A stretch of 64,000 nucleotides of DNA, taken from assembly GCA_038503075.1 (NCBI GenBank), contig JBCAML010000011.1:1612001-1676000 (forward strand). Direction: 5' to 3'. Shown here one piece after another: positions 34,983-47,591 of this stretch. The translations under genes were made by a program, and so were the position numbers. Each line of letters opens with the position of its first letter. Position 1 is the first letter of the stretch. Source of the DNA: Gyromitra esculenta. Taxonomy: Eukaryota > Ascomycota > Pezizomycetes > Pezizales > Discinaceae. Below the pieces are notes generated by a model, which worked only from the letters and a program-made list of their open reading frames with translations, did no database searches and was not told the origin of the DNA.

Positions 34983-37900
34983 GGCGTATCTAGATACGAC
35001 GCGTTAGGCTTACTCACGCCACATATTATAGGAAGCGCTAAGGTTCCGAGGACCCAAGGGTCGTGAGAATGATGAGCTAGCTTTAATTGACGAATGTATT
35101 TGATGTTGTTATTGCTAAATCTACCTACCCTCTCAACGTCCCTCCCCCCCTTGTCTTTACTTGTGCATTTGCTGTAGAGCACCGCGCTCGACACGCCCAG
35201 AACCCCAAGTCGATCAGACCCCAGGATTCCCGATCCTCGAAGCTAAATACAAAGACTTATTAATAATCAGAAACCGTGTGTTCCATTCTCTCTACTTCGG
35301 CTACTAGCGGGGGGGGGGTATAGCAACTCGCTTTAGTCCTCATCTCGCGAAGAACTAAAAACCTCTTTTCCTTTTTCTTTACTTCGTTTTTTTCCCTCTT
35401 TCAAATCCCGGGGTGCTAGGCTGATTGGAAACGTGGAAGGAAAGCTGCGAGGGTGCATAAATGTGGGGAACACTAAAGGGCCATCGCTGTGACACCATTA
35501 AAATTCCAAGACAGTCTCTATGACAGCCAAGGAAGCTTGTATTGGAGCAAGCGGGAAAAAACCTGCGAGATATATGCGCGTGGGGGAGGAGGGGGGGGGG
35601 CAAGCTTAAGAGGATGGACATAATACAGAAACTGTAAATAAAACGCGTGCAGATGGTCAACCACTCTTTGCGGTTATTCAAAAACGCCCATTTGTGCTCC
35701 CACGATCTGGATATGTACCTATTATCATTGATGTGAGTGTCGCTTTCTCGTCTATCGCAGCGGAGCCGTCCCGCCTTACGTACACTGCAGGGCGTATCCA
35801 GTCAGCAGCAGCCGGGCCGACTTGGCTGAATGGAATCGAAATATATGCCCTATATGTGCCCTCAATTATCATTCGTATTGTCAAAGCCGGTTTAACGCTT
35901 AGTTTTACCGCTGTTATAATTGTGGGGAGAGTACACGGCACTTCTTTCCCCTGTGGAACGTTAACGGAAGAACATGACTGGCTCTGCTAAATTGGGGGGG
36001 AGGGTTTTTTAGCGAAGTCACAGCGGTATTTTCTAGGGTATGTCTTCAACTTCAACAAGAGTACAAAATGATACCCGACTGGCTCGAATTTCCTTCCCTC
36101 TGCGAATGATGTGGTTTTTCTGCTGTGATAGATCTCTTTAGGGTACACGAGTGATAAATTATGACTACGTGTAGTTCTTCTCACAGCAATCCTCAGCCAG
36201 TTGGAGGTACCGCAGCCTCTACGGGCTTTGGCGAATTAACCCAGAAGGCTTCAATAGCAGTCCTAGATATAGGGATTTCGAATTCCGCCCTTCATATTTT
36301 TTTTTTTTTCCCTCCAGCATGGCGAAGCGAGTGTAGTTTCGCCCGGGAACCGGAAAATACTACACGCCCAACACCTGGCCCTGCAGGCAAAGAGGGGCCC
36401 ACCTACCCAGATCATAACTTTCCGACCTCCCCCTGCAGGGGCCAATAGTTAATATCTTCTGTCATCCGATTGCACTCCTTCTACATGAGGTTGCCGAATA
36501 TGTCTCGACGAATATGTCTTCGGCGTCTCCGAGACCTTCCAGAAGCTACATATGTCTAGATTTACGGCTGAAATAAGTATACCACCCCCCATAAATAAAA
36601 TGAAGGAGAATGCTAACCATCAGATCCCAGGGATGTGTTTTGAAGAGTAAAGAGCAGAAATACTAATAAACCTCAAAACCCCCCCCTCCTTTAGCTAGAT
36701 GATTGTCGATGATCAACAAAAATGAGCTGCGGGCGCCGCCGCACCGCCACCACATGCATTTAGTTATGTGCGTTAAATTTCAACTTAATACCTTTTTACT
36801 ATCCTATCATCTACTACTGTTCCGAAGCCGAACCTAGGAGGGAATCAAAGATTGGCGCCCGAGCCAACTTGTAGTTGCAGCTGCTAAAGCAGAAGCTATA
36901 TTATCAGGAGATAGAGAGAGCTCTGGAACGCGAACCATCACACGACACCTTACCCCTCCTAGCTACCAAGATGTTGCACAAGGAGATTAAATTCCTACCA
37001 GAAACGGGTACCATGCTGATTCTCCTTCGTACACCCCCACGGCAGTTACTGTCCGATTGATTACTACGGTTGTCAAACGGGAAGTTAAAGAAATTAGGGC
37101 TGCAAAAATAACGATCATTACATAATAGCGTGATTTGGCAAGTAAAGGGCTCCACGTCCCCGCGGATATGGGTTCTGGTATCTATAAGGAAGACTCTAAC
37201 GAGGGTGATAGGTGAAGGAGTAACCTACTTGCTGAGACACGTATCGAACAGAAGCATATTTACCAGAGACAATAGCCTAATGACAAATAGAGCAAGTAAT
37301 GACTGCACGCCGGAGACGTAATTTTGCCAGCCCTGCATTGAGTTCATGCTACGTTGCACCTATTTTTCAGCAGGTACGACTTTAATTACTCGTGAAGCGT
37401 GCCTAGGCATTCCTAGATAATTGCTGCGTAAAATTTGTGAAAAAAATCCAAAAAGTTACGATTGCGCCATAGCTTATATTCGAGTGATCGACCATGCCTC
37501 ACTCGCTTCGCTACCAACCAGAAATCCCTGCATTCCAATCCTGCAGCGAAAGATCCACGCCTGCTTCTATATGCAGCTTCGAGAGACACCCTGGGCCGTA
37601 ATAATGGTAGGGCAAAGTAGGGTGCCACCCAACCCCACAAGATGCTCGAGACTGCAAACTTCGGCCATTCGCCGCGTGCAGCCACAGCCAGGCCCCCATT
37701 GGCTCTAAAAACAATATTTCCCCAAATAAATACTACTGCCTTCATAGCCCCCTTATTCTATTACCATTTCTGGCCCATAGCCACGACGTTCAGGGCTATC
37801 CCGCCTCTAATCAAGGCCTTCCGGGGATAATAATGCTGGTAAACGTATTTATCGCTGTCTTTGCTCAACATACTATAGCAGCGCAACAAGCGGGCCCTAT

Positions 37901-38908
37901 ATACAGTGGTGACAGCATTTATACAAAAATATATAGTCACAAAACTAATGGAAATCCCGGATTTCGCATCCAGTGTTCTTTTACAGAGGTACCTGGTCTA
38001 TAATCAATCATCAGAATAATTAAACCAGGCCAAATACTTCTGAGGTGGTGTATTGTAGCGACAGTTATAGCGAGAGAAAGTCGCTTCGAAAACCTGCTAC
38101 AGTATATACTTTTAGCAACCCTTACCAAACGTCTTGCTGTTGGCGTTACTGTGTCGCTTTGTGAGGCTAATGACACATGCGTTCAAATTACAGCTTAGGT
38201 AAGGTATGCACAAAGGCAAACATTGGCGCGCGAAAAGGTTCATACCTATGCTCAAGTAAACATGCCATGAAATCACTGACAGGAAGTCGTTCAACATACG
38301 CAACCACCTAAAGGTAAAGGTCCTATAATGTCCGTCAAGCAAATTCATGGCTCCATAGAATGCGTGGGATGTAGGTTTTAAGAATATATATAATCAGTAA
38401 GATAGGCTCGCTCCACGATCAGGGCAAGCCTCTGAGACAAATGCCCCAGAGGACCTATAGCTAGCCCAGCAAGCAATGTCCATATTTAGGACTTTGTTTC
38501 GTAACACCGGCCTCGAACCGGAAAGACGTCGATTTCTTAGCATCTCTTAGCAAGTCCATCCCCCATCAAACCAAAACCCGAGTGACAAGAGGAGGAGAAG
38601 TCTCATACGCCAATTCAGGTTTTTCAGAGACGTTAAATATGATAAGCAACGAGATCCACTACTCTAAGGCTCAAGTTCGAACGCCTTACTTGGTAATAGC
38701 CCCATCTACGTCATAAGCTAGTGGCTTCAGACAACAGCTTTGTGGGGGGGGGATACCATTAGGGTAGGATTGTATAGAGCATACATCGAACCTAGTAAAA
38801 TTATAATCTTAGACAGAGAGACTGCCTGTACGCAATTTCTGCTGTGAAGATAGTCTTTTGAGTATTCGTAACGCTAGGGAAGCTTTTTTTTTGTGGTATC
38901 GGCGGTTA

Positions 38909-39391
38909 CTCTACAGTTCGCGGTAATGCATCAGGTAATGCACCAGGTTAAAGCATCATTTTACCTCCAAATATCTGTATGGGAAAAGCATCGGTTATAA
39001 CATCAGGTAATGTGTAGTTAGGGAAAGAGGATGCCTTTCCATTACACATTAACCTGATGCCTTTCCCATAAAAAATTCAAGCTAAAACTTTATCTATAAA
39101 CTTCAATAAAGATAACCCAGTCAGGAATTGAACCTGGTATGAATACTTCTACATGTTGGGGCTCTTAACTCATACACTATCGATTTGTATGTGTTTTTAT
39201 AAAGTGGGTACCTATAACCGATTATTTTGATGGGAAAGGCATCAGGGTAATGTGTATTTTGGGTTTTGTGTGGCTAATGTGTCTTGGAAAAGCATCAGGT
39301 TAAGGCATCAGTAAAAGCATCAATTTGTGCCCTTACCATTTATTTTTATGTGGGTAATCTGTCGATTAATGCATTACCACGCTCTGTAGAG
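38909..39391. mobile_element. Non-autonomous PIF/Harbinger-like MITE (483 bp)
   Basis: The left end CTCTACAGTTCGCGGTAATG and the right end (reverse complement CTCTACAGAGCGTGGTAATG) are inverted copies, extending through CAT, with three mismatches. The flanks carry the trinucleotide TTA at 38906-38908 and 39392-39394, consistent with the 3-bp TWA duplication of PIF/Harbinger elements. Inside, a GCATCAGGTTAATG-like motif recurs in both orientations (about 38928, 38940, 38978, 39002, 39045-39060, 39239, 39292), resembling clustered transposase-binding repeats. There is no coding sequence. A tRNA-like pair of A and B boxes lies at 39124-39179. Superfamily assignment rests on the 3-bp duplication only, so it is less sure than the element itself. 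Confidence 0.72.
39124..39179 (-). ncRNA. tRNA-like RNA polymerase III internal promoter inside the MITE
   Basis: On the minus strand TAGTGTATGAG (39179-39169) matches the A-box consensus at ten of eleven positions, and GGTTCAATTCC (39134-39124) matches the B box exactly, 34 nt apart. A hairpin CAGG-TTCAATT-CCTG forms a T-arm-like structure, and a TTTT run follows 37 nt later. No matching acceptor stem was found, so this is at most a tRNA relic or a SINE-like head, not a functional tRNA gene. Confidence 0.3.
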
Positions 39392-40070
39392 TTATAGCCA
39401 AAAGTATGCACAAGAGTTTCTTCAACACAAGTTGCTTTTCGATTATAACTTATCGCTGGAGTTTTAACATGGTCCCCTTCCACCTCAAAATCTACCCAAG
39501 GGGAGTAGTACATCTCATGATTCTCATTCCTATGAAATTCGAAGTTGTTCAACATTATACGCTACCTCCCGAATCTCAATCATGAGTAGTCACTCACTTT
39601 ACAACCCTCAGCTACCAATCGTGTATGCACTAGTTTTCTACTTCAAGTGCCGGCATTCATCCTATCAGCTTACCCAAGGGTCAATTTAACACCAATATAG
39701 TCAACATGATCGATGCAAGACCAATCACTCGCAACAATCCCAGATGCTAACTACGCTAAAACCAGGCAGTATATTCCTCAAACTTCTTATCTTGAGCCAT
39801 ACTCAAGATAAGTCCATCCCCGGGTCATGGATTTGCTATCCCAGTCATCAATTCACTTGATTAATTTCTAGTGCTACAATAAAATAAGTCTTCCAGGCCA
39901 ATCGATTGAAATCTAACTCAACAAAAACAAGACTGTTCCACAGAGAGTACCCGTAATCTTTTTCTAGTCATCGCTTCCTTTCAATTCCGTATTATCATAT
40001 ATACCCACCTTAATTTCAGCATTTCATAATATGTTCATTCTTGGACTATCGGAAATGCGGTTTGGGTTTG

Positions 40071-40225
40071 TTGTTGTTATTGTTTGTTCATTAGGTACTC
40101 GCGGTTTGGGTTTGGAAATTTGGATATGTTTGAGGGTAGCTGTGTTTGTTTTAGTTTTAGTTTTAGTGTGTTGCGAAGAGTACTATAACCTACGGATTGC
40201 ATGTACCTAATGAATAAACAACAAT
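40071..40225. repeat. Inverted repeat pair with a third copy at 49 kb
   Basis: TTGTTTGTTCATTAGGTAC (40080-40098) and the inverted GTACCTAATGAATAAACAAC (40203-40222) face each other about 100 bp apart. A third copy, TTGTTTATTCATTAGGTAC, ends at 49096. This looks like a terminal or internal motif of a small dispersed repeat family. No target duplication could be identified. Confidence 0.5.
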
Positions 40226-43186
40226 TAATATTCTCGGACTATGAATCACATACAATCACTCGGTATTTGCTTACCATTCACGCCAAAACCGCCCTCTAAT
40301 TAGTATAGCCCCTGTAGCACGACTAGGAGGCCTAAGGAAAGCCCCGGGGAAAGCTTTGGGTAAGAGCTTGGCAAAGTTTCATAGGAGCCTTACAATAGGC
40401 AAAACGTGGGGGTTTCATAGCGATGAGATTGGTATGTTTAGATAAGGGCGTGCGCCCTTGGAGAATAGGACATTCACTATCTCCTTGTTTTTTTGCATAA
40501 GCTATTATATCTGTGGAGTTGATATAAACCAACATCCGATCGCGGGACCTGCCGAAAGCCAGGGGTTTCCCGACCTATCTATTGGAATAGCTTAATTCGC
40601 TCTCACACAGGATAAGTGAGGTATTTTCTATCTACATAGTGAACTGGCTCATCTACCCCTGGGTACGATATCCAATATTTAGATTGCAAAACATCTTGTT
40701 CCTCCAAATTCTACAGCCAGAGATTAGCCAATAACTTACGCTAGAGTATTAAATCTGAAAAAATATTTGGGCGGCACATGAGGATGGTGTCCAGCATACC
40801 TGGATAATGGGATTTAATCGATTTTCCTATGTCTCGCAACATTGTGGCGTCCAGATTTGTGATTCTCAAATCCCAAATAATTGGGAATCGGGTTTTTCCT
40901 GGCCCCCAAAAAACTAAAAACAGTAAACCCTATTTTGGGGGTCGAGACCATTGCTGCAGGAAAAAACTCTTCACAGCGAGAAGTCAGCTGCCAGTAGTGC
41001 ATAAGTGTAACCCCGATTTGTACACCAAGCCCCCCTGTATCTAAGTAAACTCAATGGCCAAGCTATTGGATGTAATTTTCCCATCCTCAAAATGCTTGTG
41101 GTCCGAGCAGGTAGAGTGAAGATGCAAGAAACAAGACGTTCCATGATCAATGATATTTTCACCTTCCTCATATGCAAGGTAGGTACTACGGCAACAAGCA
41201 TACAGGGAAAGGAGAAAACCCCAGTATCCGCTTTGACATGTTCCAATTGTAAACATCAATTCCGTGGTACCAACCACACTCTTTTGATAACGGTCGACTA
41301 CATTCGTGTACCTACATCTAAATTGCATGATCCCAGCGTTTCGTCAGCTTTCCTATTCTGGAAAAAAAAAATCACACACCATCCCAAGATCTACGATCCA
41401 AAACGTCAAAGACCACTTCACAGGCGATCACTCGTGCTACCCAGGCGTCAATGTGCGACTAATTAGACAAATAAAACTACATTTCTACCCCGCACGAAAC
41501 AAAACCGGGTGGTCGGTCATGGGTTTGTTGGTACATCAACGCCCACATGCAAGGATCACGATGGGGGGAGAAGACTTGTTTGGCGATCAATAATCACACT
41601 TCACTTCACATAATCTCCGACCAACTCTCCAGGTACAGAGACATCGCGGCAGCCGCGTTAACTTTGTTAAAGGGAGATAAACATAGATCACGAACGCCCA
41701 TATCCGATTGTCGTATGTACCGAATCGAAGCTATATAACGACCATTAAGGACCAACGTCCGTTTTTTCAATCGATCATCACTGTCATTCTTTCTCTAGGA
41801 GAGGGGGGGAAAACAGACCCTTATTTCAGGCCAATAATGGAATGTCCTTGCGTAAAGATCAGAGGTTGTGATGTATCAGTTGATAGAGATATATGTATCA
41901 TACTCTACGCAGAAACAGCTGCAGGTTCCCAGTTTCCGGGCTTTGGCTTTTTGGGAATCGTATTCTTTTTTCTTCTTCCGTTTCACCTTTCAGTTTGCCC
42001 GCTGCCCCGGCGCTTGGGATCGTGATGGTTACTTTGTGGGGAATCGTGATTGTGATGGTGGGGAGAGAGAGCTATGAAGGGTCGTGCCCTTTTGCGTTCG
42101 TCTCTTTTGTCGACCTCTGTTTGACAAAAAACGATCAAGAGGGTTTGTGTCTCGTGTATACTTACTGCATTAGGTTATTTAGTCTACTGTTATGCTTGAC
42201 CCAGGCTTTTTTTTTCTTTCGTTACACGGCATATATCATGGCTTTCATGTTGGAACTTTTCCCCTCTTCCGCACTCCACGGCGCACCCCAGACTTTGCTG
42301 CTGGTTATTCCCACGCCACAAGGAAATAATGTTTGCTAGAATAGAGTCGGAATAATCGATTTAGAAGTCTACAATATCGGCGCATCTCACCTAAAGCATC
42401 TAGTGGACACTTCACTTTAACCGTTACATCCCACCCAGCAGATCATTGATTCGCAGGAATCACAGTATCACCACTTCACGCGCACTCCCTGACCATCCAG
42501 CTAAACTAACCATCTCGGGCTAGTATCATCCTGCCCCATGAAACACATCCACTCGGAACTCATATTCGGGATTCGGTTTGTCATGTCTCTCTCCCCTGTC
42601 TTGTCTCTCACTCTCTCCGCGGCTCTATCCTTTCATCACCGGTGCTGGTCAAAGAATCAAACCGTAACTGCCCGAGAGGAAAAAAAAAAGTGACGTCTTG
42701 TGTCATGTGCCGCACCAAACAAAACCCTTCCCCTCTGAGCTCAACAGTTCATGGTGCAGACTCCGGGGGTACCGGTAACCACGGGGGTCAAAAAAATATG
42801 GGTTTTTCCCTACAAACAGACGAGAACGAACGAGCGAGGGGAGAAAAAAAAGTGAAATCAAAAAATCTGCCGTGCCATGCCGTCGCGATGTCTGAGACAT
42901 CGCGCGGTACGGGAATATACGTCATTGGTCAGTTTCAATTGTTATAGCGGGGGGGAGGTTGGTGATTGGGTGTATGGGGGGTTGAACCCAACAAGCTGGG
43001 TTGTGCGATGTCCCGCTGCAACACTGCAGCGTGTAGGGTGGCACGGGAACGAAGCATGCTGGATAGATGGATTGGATGAGAGGGCGTACTTTTTTTTTAT
43101 GCTCTGATGGTCCTGACGATGATGATGGTGATGATTATGATGATTGGCATGAGCTGATGTTGACAATCACTGAGTTGAATAGCAAA

Positions 43187-43213
43187 GGGAGGGAGGGAGG
43201 GAGGGAGGGAGGA
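43187..43213. repeat. (GGGA)n microsatellite
   Basis: About six and a half perfect GGGA units, preceded by a GATGAT-rich stretch (43115-43150). Confidence 0.85.
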
Positions 43214-44735
43214 AGAGGGTTTCGTCTTCTCATCGATGCAGTGTCGAGAGAAATAACGCACGTTTACGCTTGTTGATTGATAATGATTTCTGCTCCACTT
43301 TAGACGGTCTCAGGCATCAAGGTTCCATCGGATCTATCCAGGTCTTTGGATGCATACAGTGTCCAAGCATACTGACGATCGTACGAACGAACGGGCAGGA
43401 TGCGGAGAATATCTTTGACAACGCGAATGTTTCACGAGGATGCAGAATGTTTCGGCTGTTTCCTGCCTGTCTTGCCAGCCTCAACAGCAAGGGATGTACC
43501 TACATCTTACTATACGTGTGGCGAGTCGTGGTGGTGCAGTGCCACCTCTATGTAAGACTGGTGCCGGGGGGAAACGCTGACTACTACTATATTGTACTGA
43601 GTACATATCGTACATGTATAGCACACCCAGGATTCTATGCAGAATGTTCATAGTCGAGTCAGAAGAAGGGACGAGAAGTGAGGAAAAGACGGGATTGTTA
43701 CGCTGCATTTAAACGTGGTCGGAGGAAATGCAAACGCAGGGTCTGTCTGCAGAGTATGTCTGCCTACCAGGAACGAAACAACATAAGCCGTGTGCTTGGA
43801 TTTGTGGCCCTGTTTATTTTGTTTTGTTTATCGTGCACGAGTAGAGTACAAGGAGGTGCTGTACGAGAAGAACTGTGCGTGCGCAGGCAAGCAGGTAGCC
43901 GTGTCTATGGCATGTACCAGGTATAGGACACTGTATATCTATAGAAACTGGAGGTCAATTCAATCCAATCAGCTTCTAGCCGTAGCATATATATTTCTAA
44001 ATATGCGTTTTTACTTGTTTCCCCGTGGCTCCATTCTTCCTCTATCGATTTGACGATGGGGCACAGGTAGTGGGTTAAGGATAGGGTGCAGTCTAGCTAA
44101 CTGATGCGTGAGCGAGAAGGCAAGTAAGAAAACCCCTTCCTTTTTTATGCAAATGCAGTCACCACAGACAAGCCCGTCCTCTACTTGTTAATCCAGCCGG
44201 AAGGACACATCGGACGGCGGTGATACTGGTACGTGTACAGACATCACACATCGCCATTTGCCAGGGTATCCAGCAAGTGGGGAAAATCGGGAGGGAGAAA
44301 GGTAATGAAGAAGAAGAAGAAGAGGGTGGGGAGGAGGGAAGAGGCATCATGCAGAGTACCGGCGGTAGGCAGCCGTGCAGTCGCAATTGTTATCTTTATA
44401 TCACAGCCCCGAAAAAGGAAGGGATGGACAGCGATACAGGCGTACAAGAAAAAAGAAACACCAAGGCAAACGGTCTGGTCTTTGATGACGATGAGACCTT
44501 TCTGCTTCATCCAGCCAGACTATCCCATTCAGATAGTCAGATACTATATCGTTGTGTTTATCTACTGTAGCTGTCTCTCTCACTGATCTCCGAACGCCTC
44601 CCACTCTTTCCAACGACACCACCTTCATCTCCATCGACACCACCCACCATCACCACTTCCTCCTCATCCTCCACCACTTTCCTTCTCTTAACTGATCCGG
44701 GCCAGCTATCACAGAAAACCTGTACATCCACCACA

Positions 44736-47591
44736 ATGCCTCGGCCTCGCTCTCAATCCCCGCATTCCTCCAAGAACCATCTAGACAACCACATGGACGA
44801 CAACCAGACTCCGGAAGGAACGGAAGAGTGCCAGTCCCCAATATCCCATCTTCCACCAGAGCTTCTTTTCCGCATCTTGACGTTTGTTGGCCTCACGGGT
44901 GGCCCATCATCTCTACGGTCCTGCAACCTCACCTGCAAGGGCTTTCATGAGATCATTGAGGACCCCGCCCTCGATAAGTTCGTTACCTAGCATCCCACTC
45001 GATTAGAGTTTCGCTTAAAGCTAACCGACCGTGACTCTTTTTTTTTGCTTTTTCTAGATACATCTATCGTGCAGCAGCCTTTTCACTTCTTTCCCACGAT
45101 GCACGCCTGTTTCCGCAGCCTATACTTTCCGGAACGCGTGTGCCGCCAACCACATGCCCTAACAACGGAACCACCAAGCAGACCTTCAAAGCACTAGCAC
45201 GAACACTGCATCTCTCCCGACGACCATTCCCAACCACACTACATCACACATCAGCAACCAGTCTTCCTCCTAAGGGTGAAAAATGCTCGACGACCCGTTA
45301 TGGTCCTAATCCTGCAACGCGCGACTGGAGTGTCAATGACGACTTTCGTAAACTTACGCTTCATAAAAATGAAAAATCTGCCGCAGCGTCTCTCCCGTCG
45401 CTGTCTGTTGATCCACAAGGCCGCCCCGTCAGACGTATTATCGACTTCGTGCATTCCTCTACCGAAGCCTCACGTACTGAGGAAGGTGTTGCTTACCTTG
45501 GTGTCAAAACCTGCGGTTGGAGCGATGCCTTACCACCTGGAAAGACCAGCGCCCGACAGGGTGAAACTGCAAGCTGGATCTTATTCTCCGACGACCCCCG
45601 AGTGTTCCCTGAAAAACGGGACCGCAGCTGGATTACTATTCAGCGCGCCGCAATCCTCGGGGGTGCTCCATCTGTGTCCTCGAGCAACACACCGCTCGGA
45701 CAGCGTCTACGACAGCTACAGCAAGAGAAAACGGAAGCAGCCGGGAAGAAGAAGAAAGCGGATCCAACACCGTACGGAATCCCACCTCCACCAAATGCGA
45801 AAGATATAGCGGAGGCGGAGAAAACATGGAGCCCATTCATCAAGCCAGTCGACAACGACAGATTTATGAATGCTCAACGATGGGGCGATGTTACTCGCGG
45901 CCTGAACGCGAGCATATATAAAGCTCTCCCAAAAACCAAACCGCTACGACAAGAAGGACAATGGTTCACGGTTGATAAAGCGATGTGGACCATGACAAAC
46001 GTATCTGACGTTGGACTTGTAAACTTTGCGAAATGCCTCCTCCACTCTGATGCGAATCTTCGGCTCGTCCCTCGGTTAGTAAAACGGCAACTAGAAGTTG
46101 CACAGGTGGAACGACTCTCGATGGAGAACGCGGATGGAGAAGTGGAGGTCAATATGGCCTGGAAGATGCCACGCACGATTAGGGAGTTGAGCCTGGAACC
46201 CATAGCAAACGATGAGGAGGAGGAACATGACTGGGATGATGATATCACTGCAATCAACTGGGAATTCAAGAGCTGTGGAGAATACCTAGTCGTATGTGAC
46301 GACAATGGTTGTCGTCGTGGTAGCACCATCAGCTGCTTCTCCGGACGCGTTCCCACAATAGGCAAAACCGGAGACGATACCAACTCGAAATACATGAACA
46401 CTGATGAATCTCCCCGCTGGCAGCGTAGAATGGTGGTGAAGTGTACTGATGGTGCCGGCGAATACTGGCTCGATAACGATGGTATCTCCATCAACTCCTC
46501 GGTTGTCGCATACTCCACCCGCCGCCATATCCACCCAGGTCGTCAAGAGCGTCACATAGCAGTTATGGAATTCCATATCCTCTCGCTACGCACCGGCGAT
46601 ACCATAAAGATTCTCAATCTCGCAGAGGAGGAACGTTTAATCGCTCCGCGCTGTTGGATGTGGTGTTCGTTTGCACTTGGTGACGGTATCCTCGTTGCAT
46701 CACTTGGCGGGCTTGGCGGGCTCAGCACAACCATTGCTAGAGAGGAAGCTGATGGTCTTTGGGCCAGTGTGGGCAGGAGAAAGAGGTATGGGTATGAAAA
46801 TTTGTTTACATGGGATTTAGGGGACGAGCCCACTGTGCCAGAAACTACCCAGGTGGGTGTCTTCAAAGGCGAGACAGAAACGGAATCAAAGTCGCTATTA
46901 GTGGGCCCACGAGGGAGGATTCCAGTTCCACAAGGATGGGGTGAAGTCGATAAATACGTAGTTATCAGCGGATGTGGAAGGTTCCTAGGTGTGTGTGCAG
47001 AGTGGAAAATGGCTGTTTGGGATTTGGAGCAAAAAACGTTTGATGGTGTATGGAGGGTTGGCGATGCCGGTAAGTCTTTTATTTCCTTCTCAGCCCTCCG
47101 ACGGCCGCGGCTAAGCCGCAATAGACGATCTCGAAGTAGAATCTGTTGGCCTCCATGTCCGCGATGAATTTAACCGCCGCGACGACGAATGCCTCCCTTG
47201 GAACGGCCTTTGGATCAAATGGCGTGACGTCATTGATTCGCCTTCCACTTCTCAGCCAGAAATCATCAAGCAAGACCTAACATTTGTCAATTCACGCGAC
47301 CTCCGCCGAGCCATTGGTGGTGTAGATCTAGAAATGGATAGGAGGCGAAGGTGGATGATGGCGCGACGGCTTGCAAGTATAGATGATGATGAGGGGCTTG
47401 ACGATACGGATAGTGATAGTGATAGTGTGGGCAGTGCATGGATGGGATGGGGAGACGGCGTGGCGGGCACTTGGGATGATGAGGAGGAGGATGACGACGA
47501 GTATGCGGAGAGCGGAAGCGGGGAAGCGGATAGCGATATAGATCCAGGGTATAATGCGTGGTCCCTAAACGAGTGGAATAACGCGATATAA
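44736..47591 (+). CDS. F-box domain protein, 906 aa, three exons
   Basis: Exons: 44736-44977, 45058-47069, 47125-47591. The first intron (GTTCGT...TTTCTAG) joins ...DPALDK to YIYRAAAFSLL, and the second (GTAAGT...CAATAG) joins ...VGDAG/D to DLEVESVGLHVRDEF; both keep frame. Residues ~36-85 are an F-box: SHLPPELLFRILTFVGL, SLRSCNLTCKGFHEII, then DPALDKYIYRAA. The long central part (~100-740) has scattered Trp/Gly-containing strand-like segments (EYLVVCDDNGCRRGST, WMWCSFALGDGILVASLGG, GCGRFLGVCAEWKMAVWDLE), suggesting a beta-propeller-like substrate-binding domain, but no clear WD40 repeats. The C-terminus is very acidic (DTDSDSDS, EEEDDDE). It is probably an SCF adaptor; substrate unknown. The ATG context CCACAATG is good. 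Confidence 0.82.

Larger units (their letters stand above)
34595..44735. other. Gene desert, about 10 kb
   Basis: No supportable gene. It holds a GTTT microsatellite (34955-34982), several G or C runs of seven or more, the Harbinger-like MITE (38909-39391), an inverted repeat pair at 40071-40098 and 40203-40225, a GGGA microsatellite (43187-43213), and the promoter of the F-box gene. Short frames at 35690-35990 and 37410-37830 are open on both strands with no recognised family, probably decayed repeats. Confidence 0.5.

Noticed and set aside
35679..35990. Frames of 87 and 98 codons open on both strands
   Set aside because: Neither resembles a known protein; equal openness on both strands argues for composition rather than coding.
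36850..37320. TTGGCGCCCGAGCC-like sequence followed by short frames, resembling an LTR-retrotransposon primer-binding site
   Set aside because: No pair of long terminal repeats, polypurine tract or Gag/Pol motif could be seen nearby, so the resemblance is too thin.
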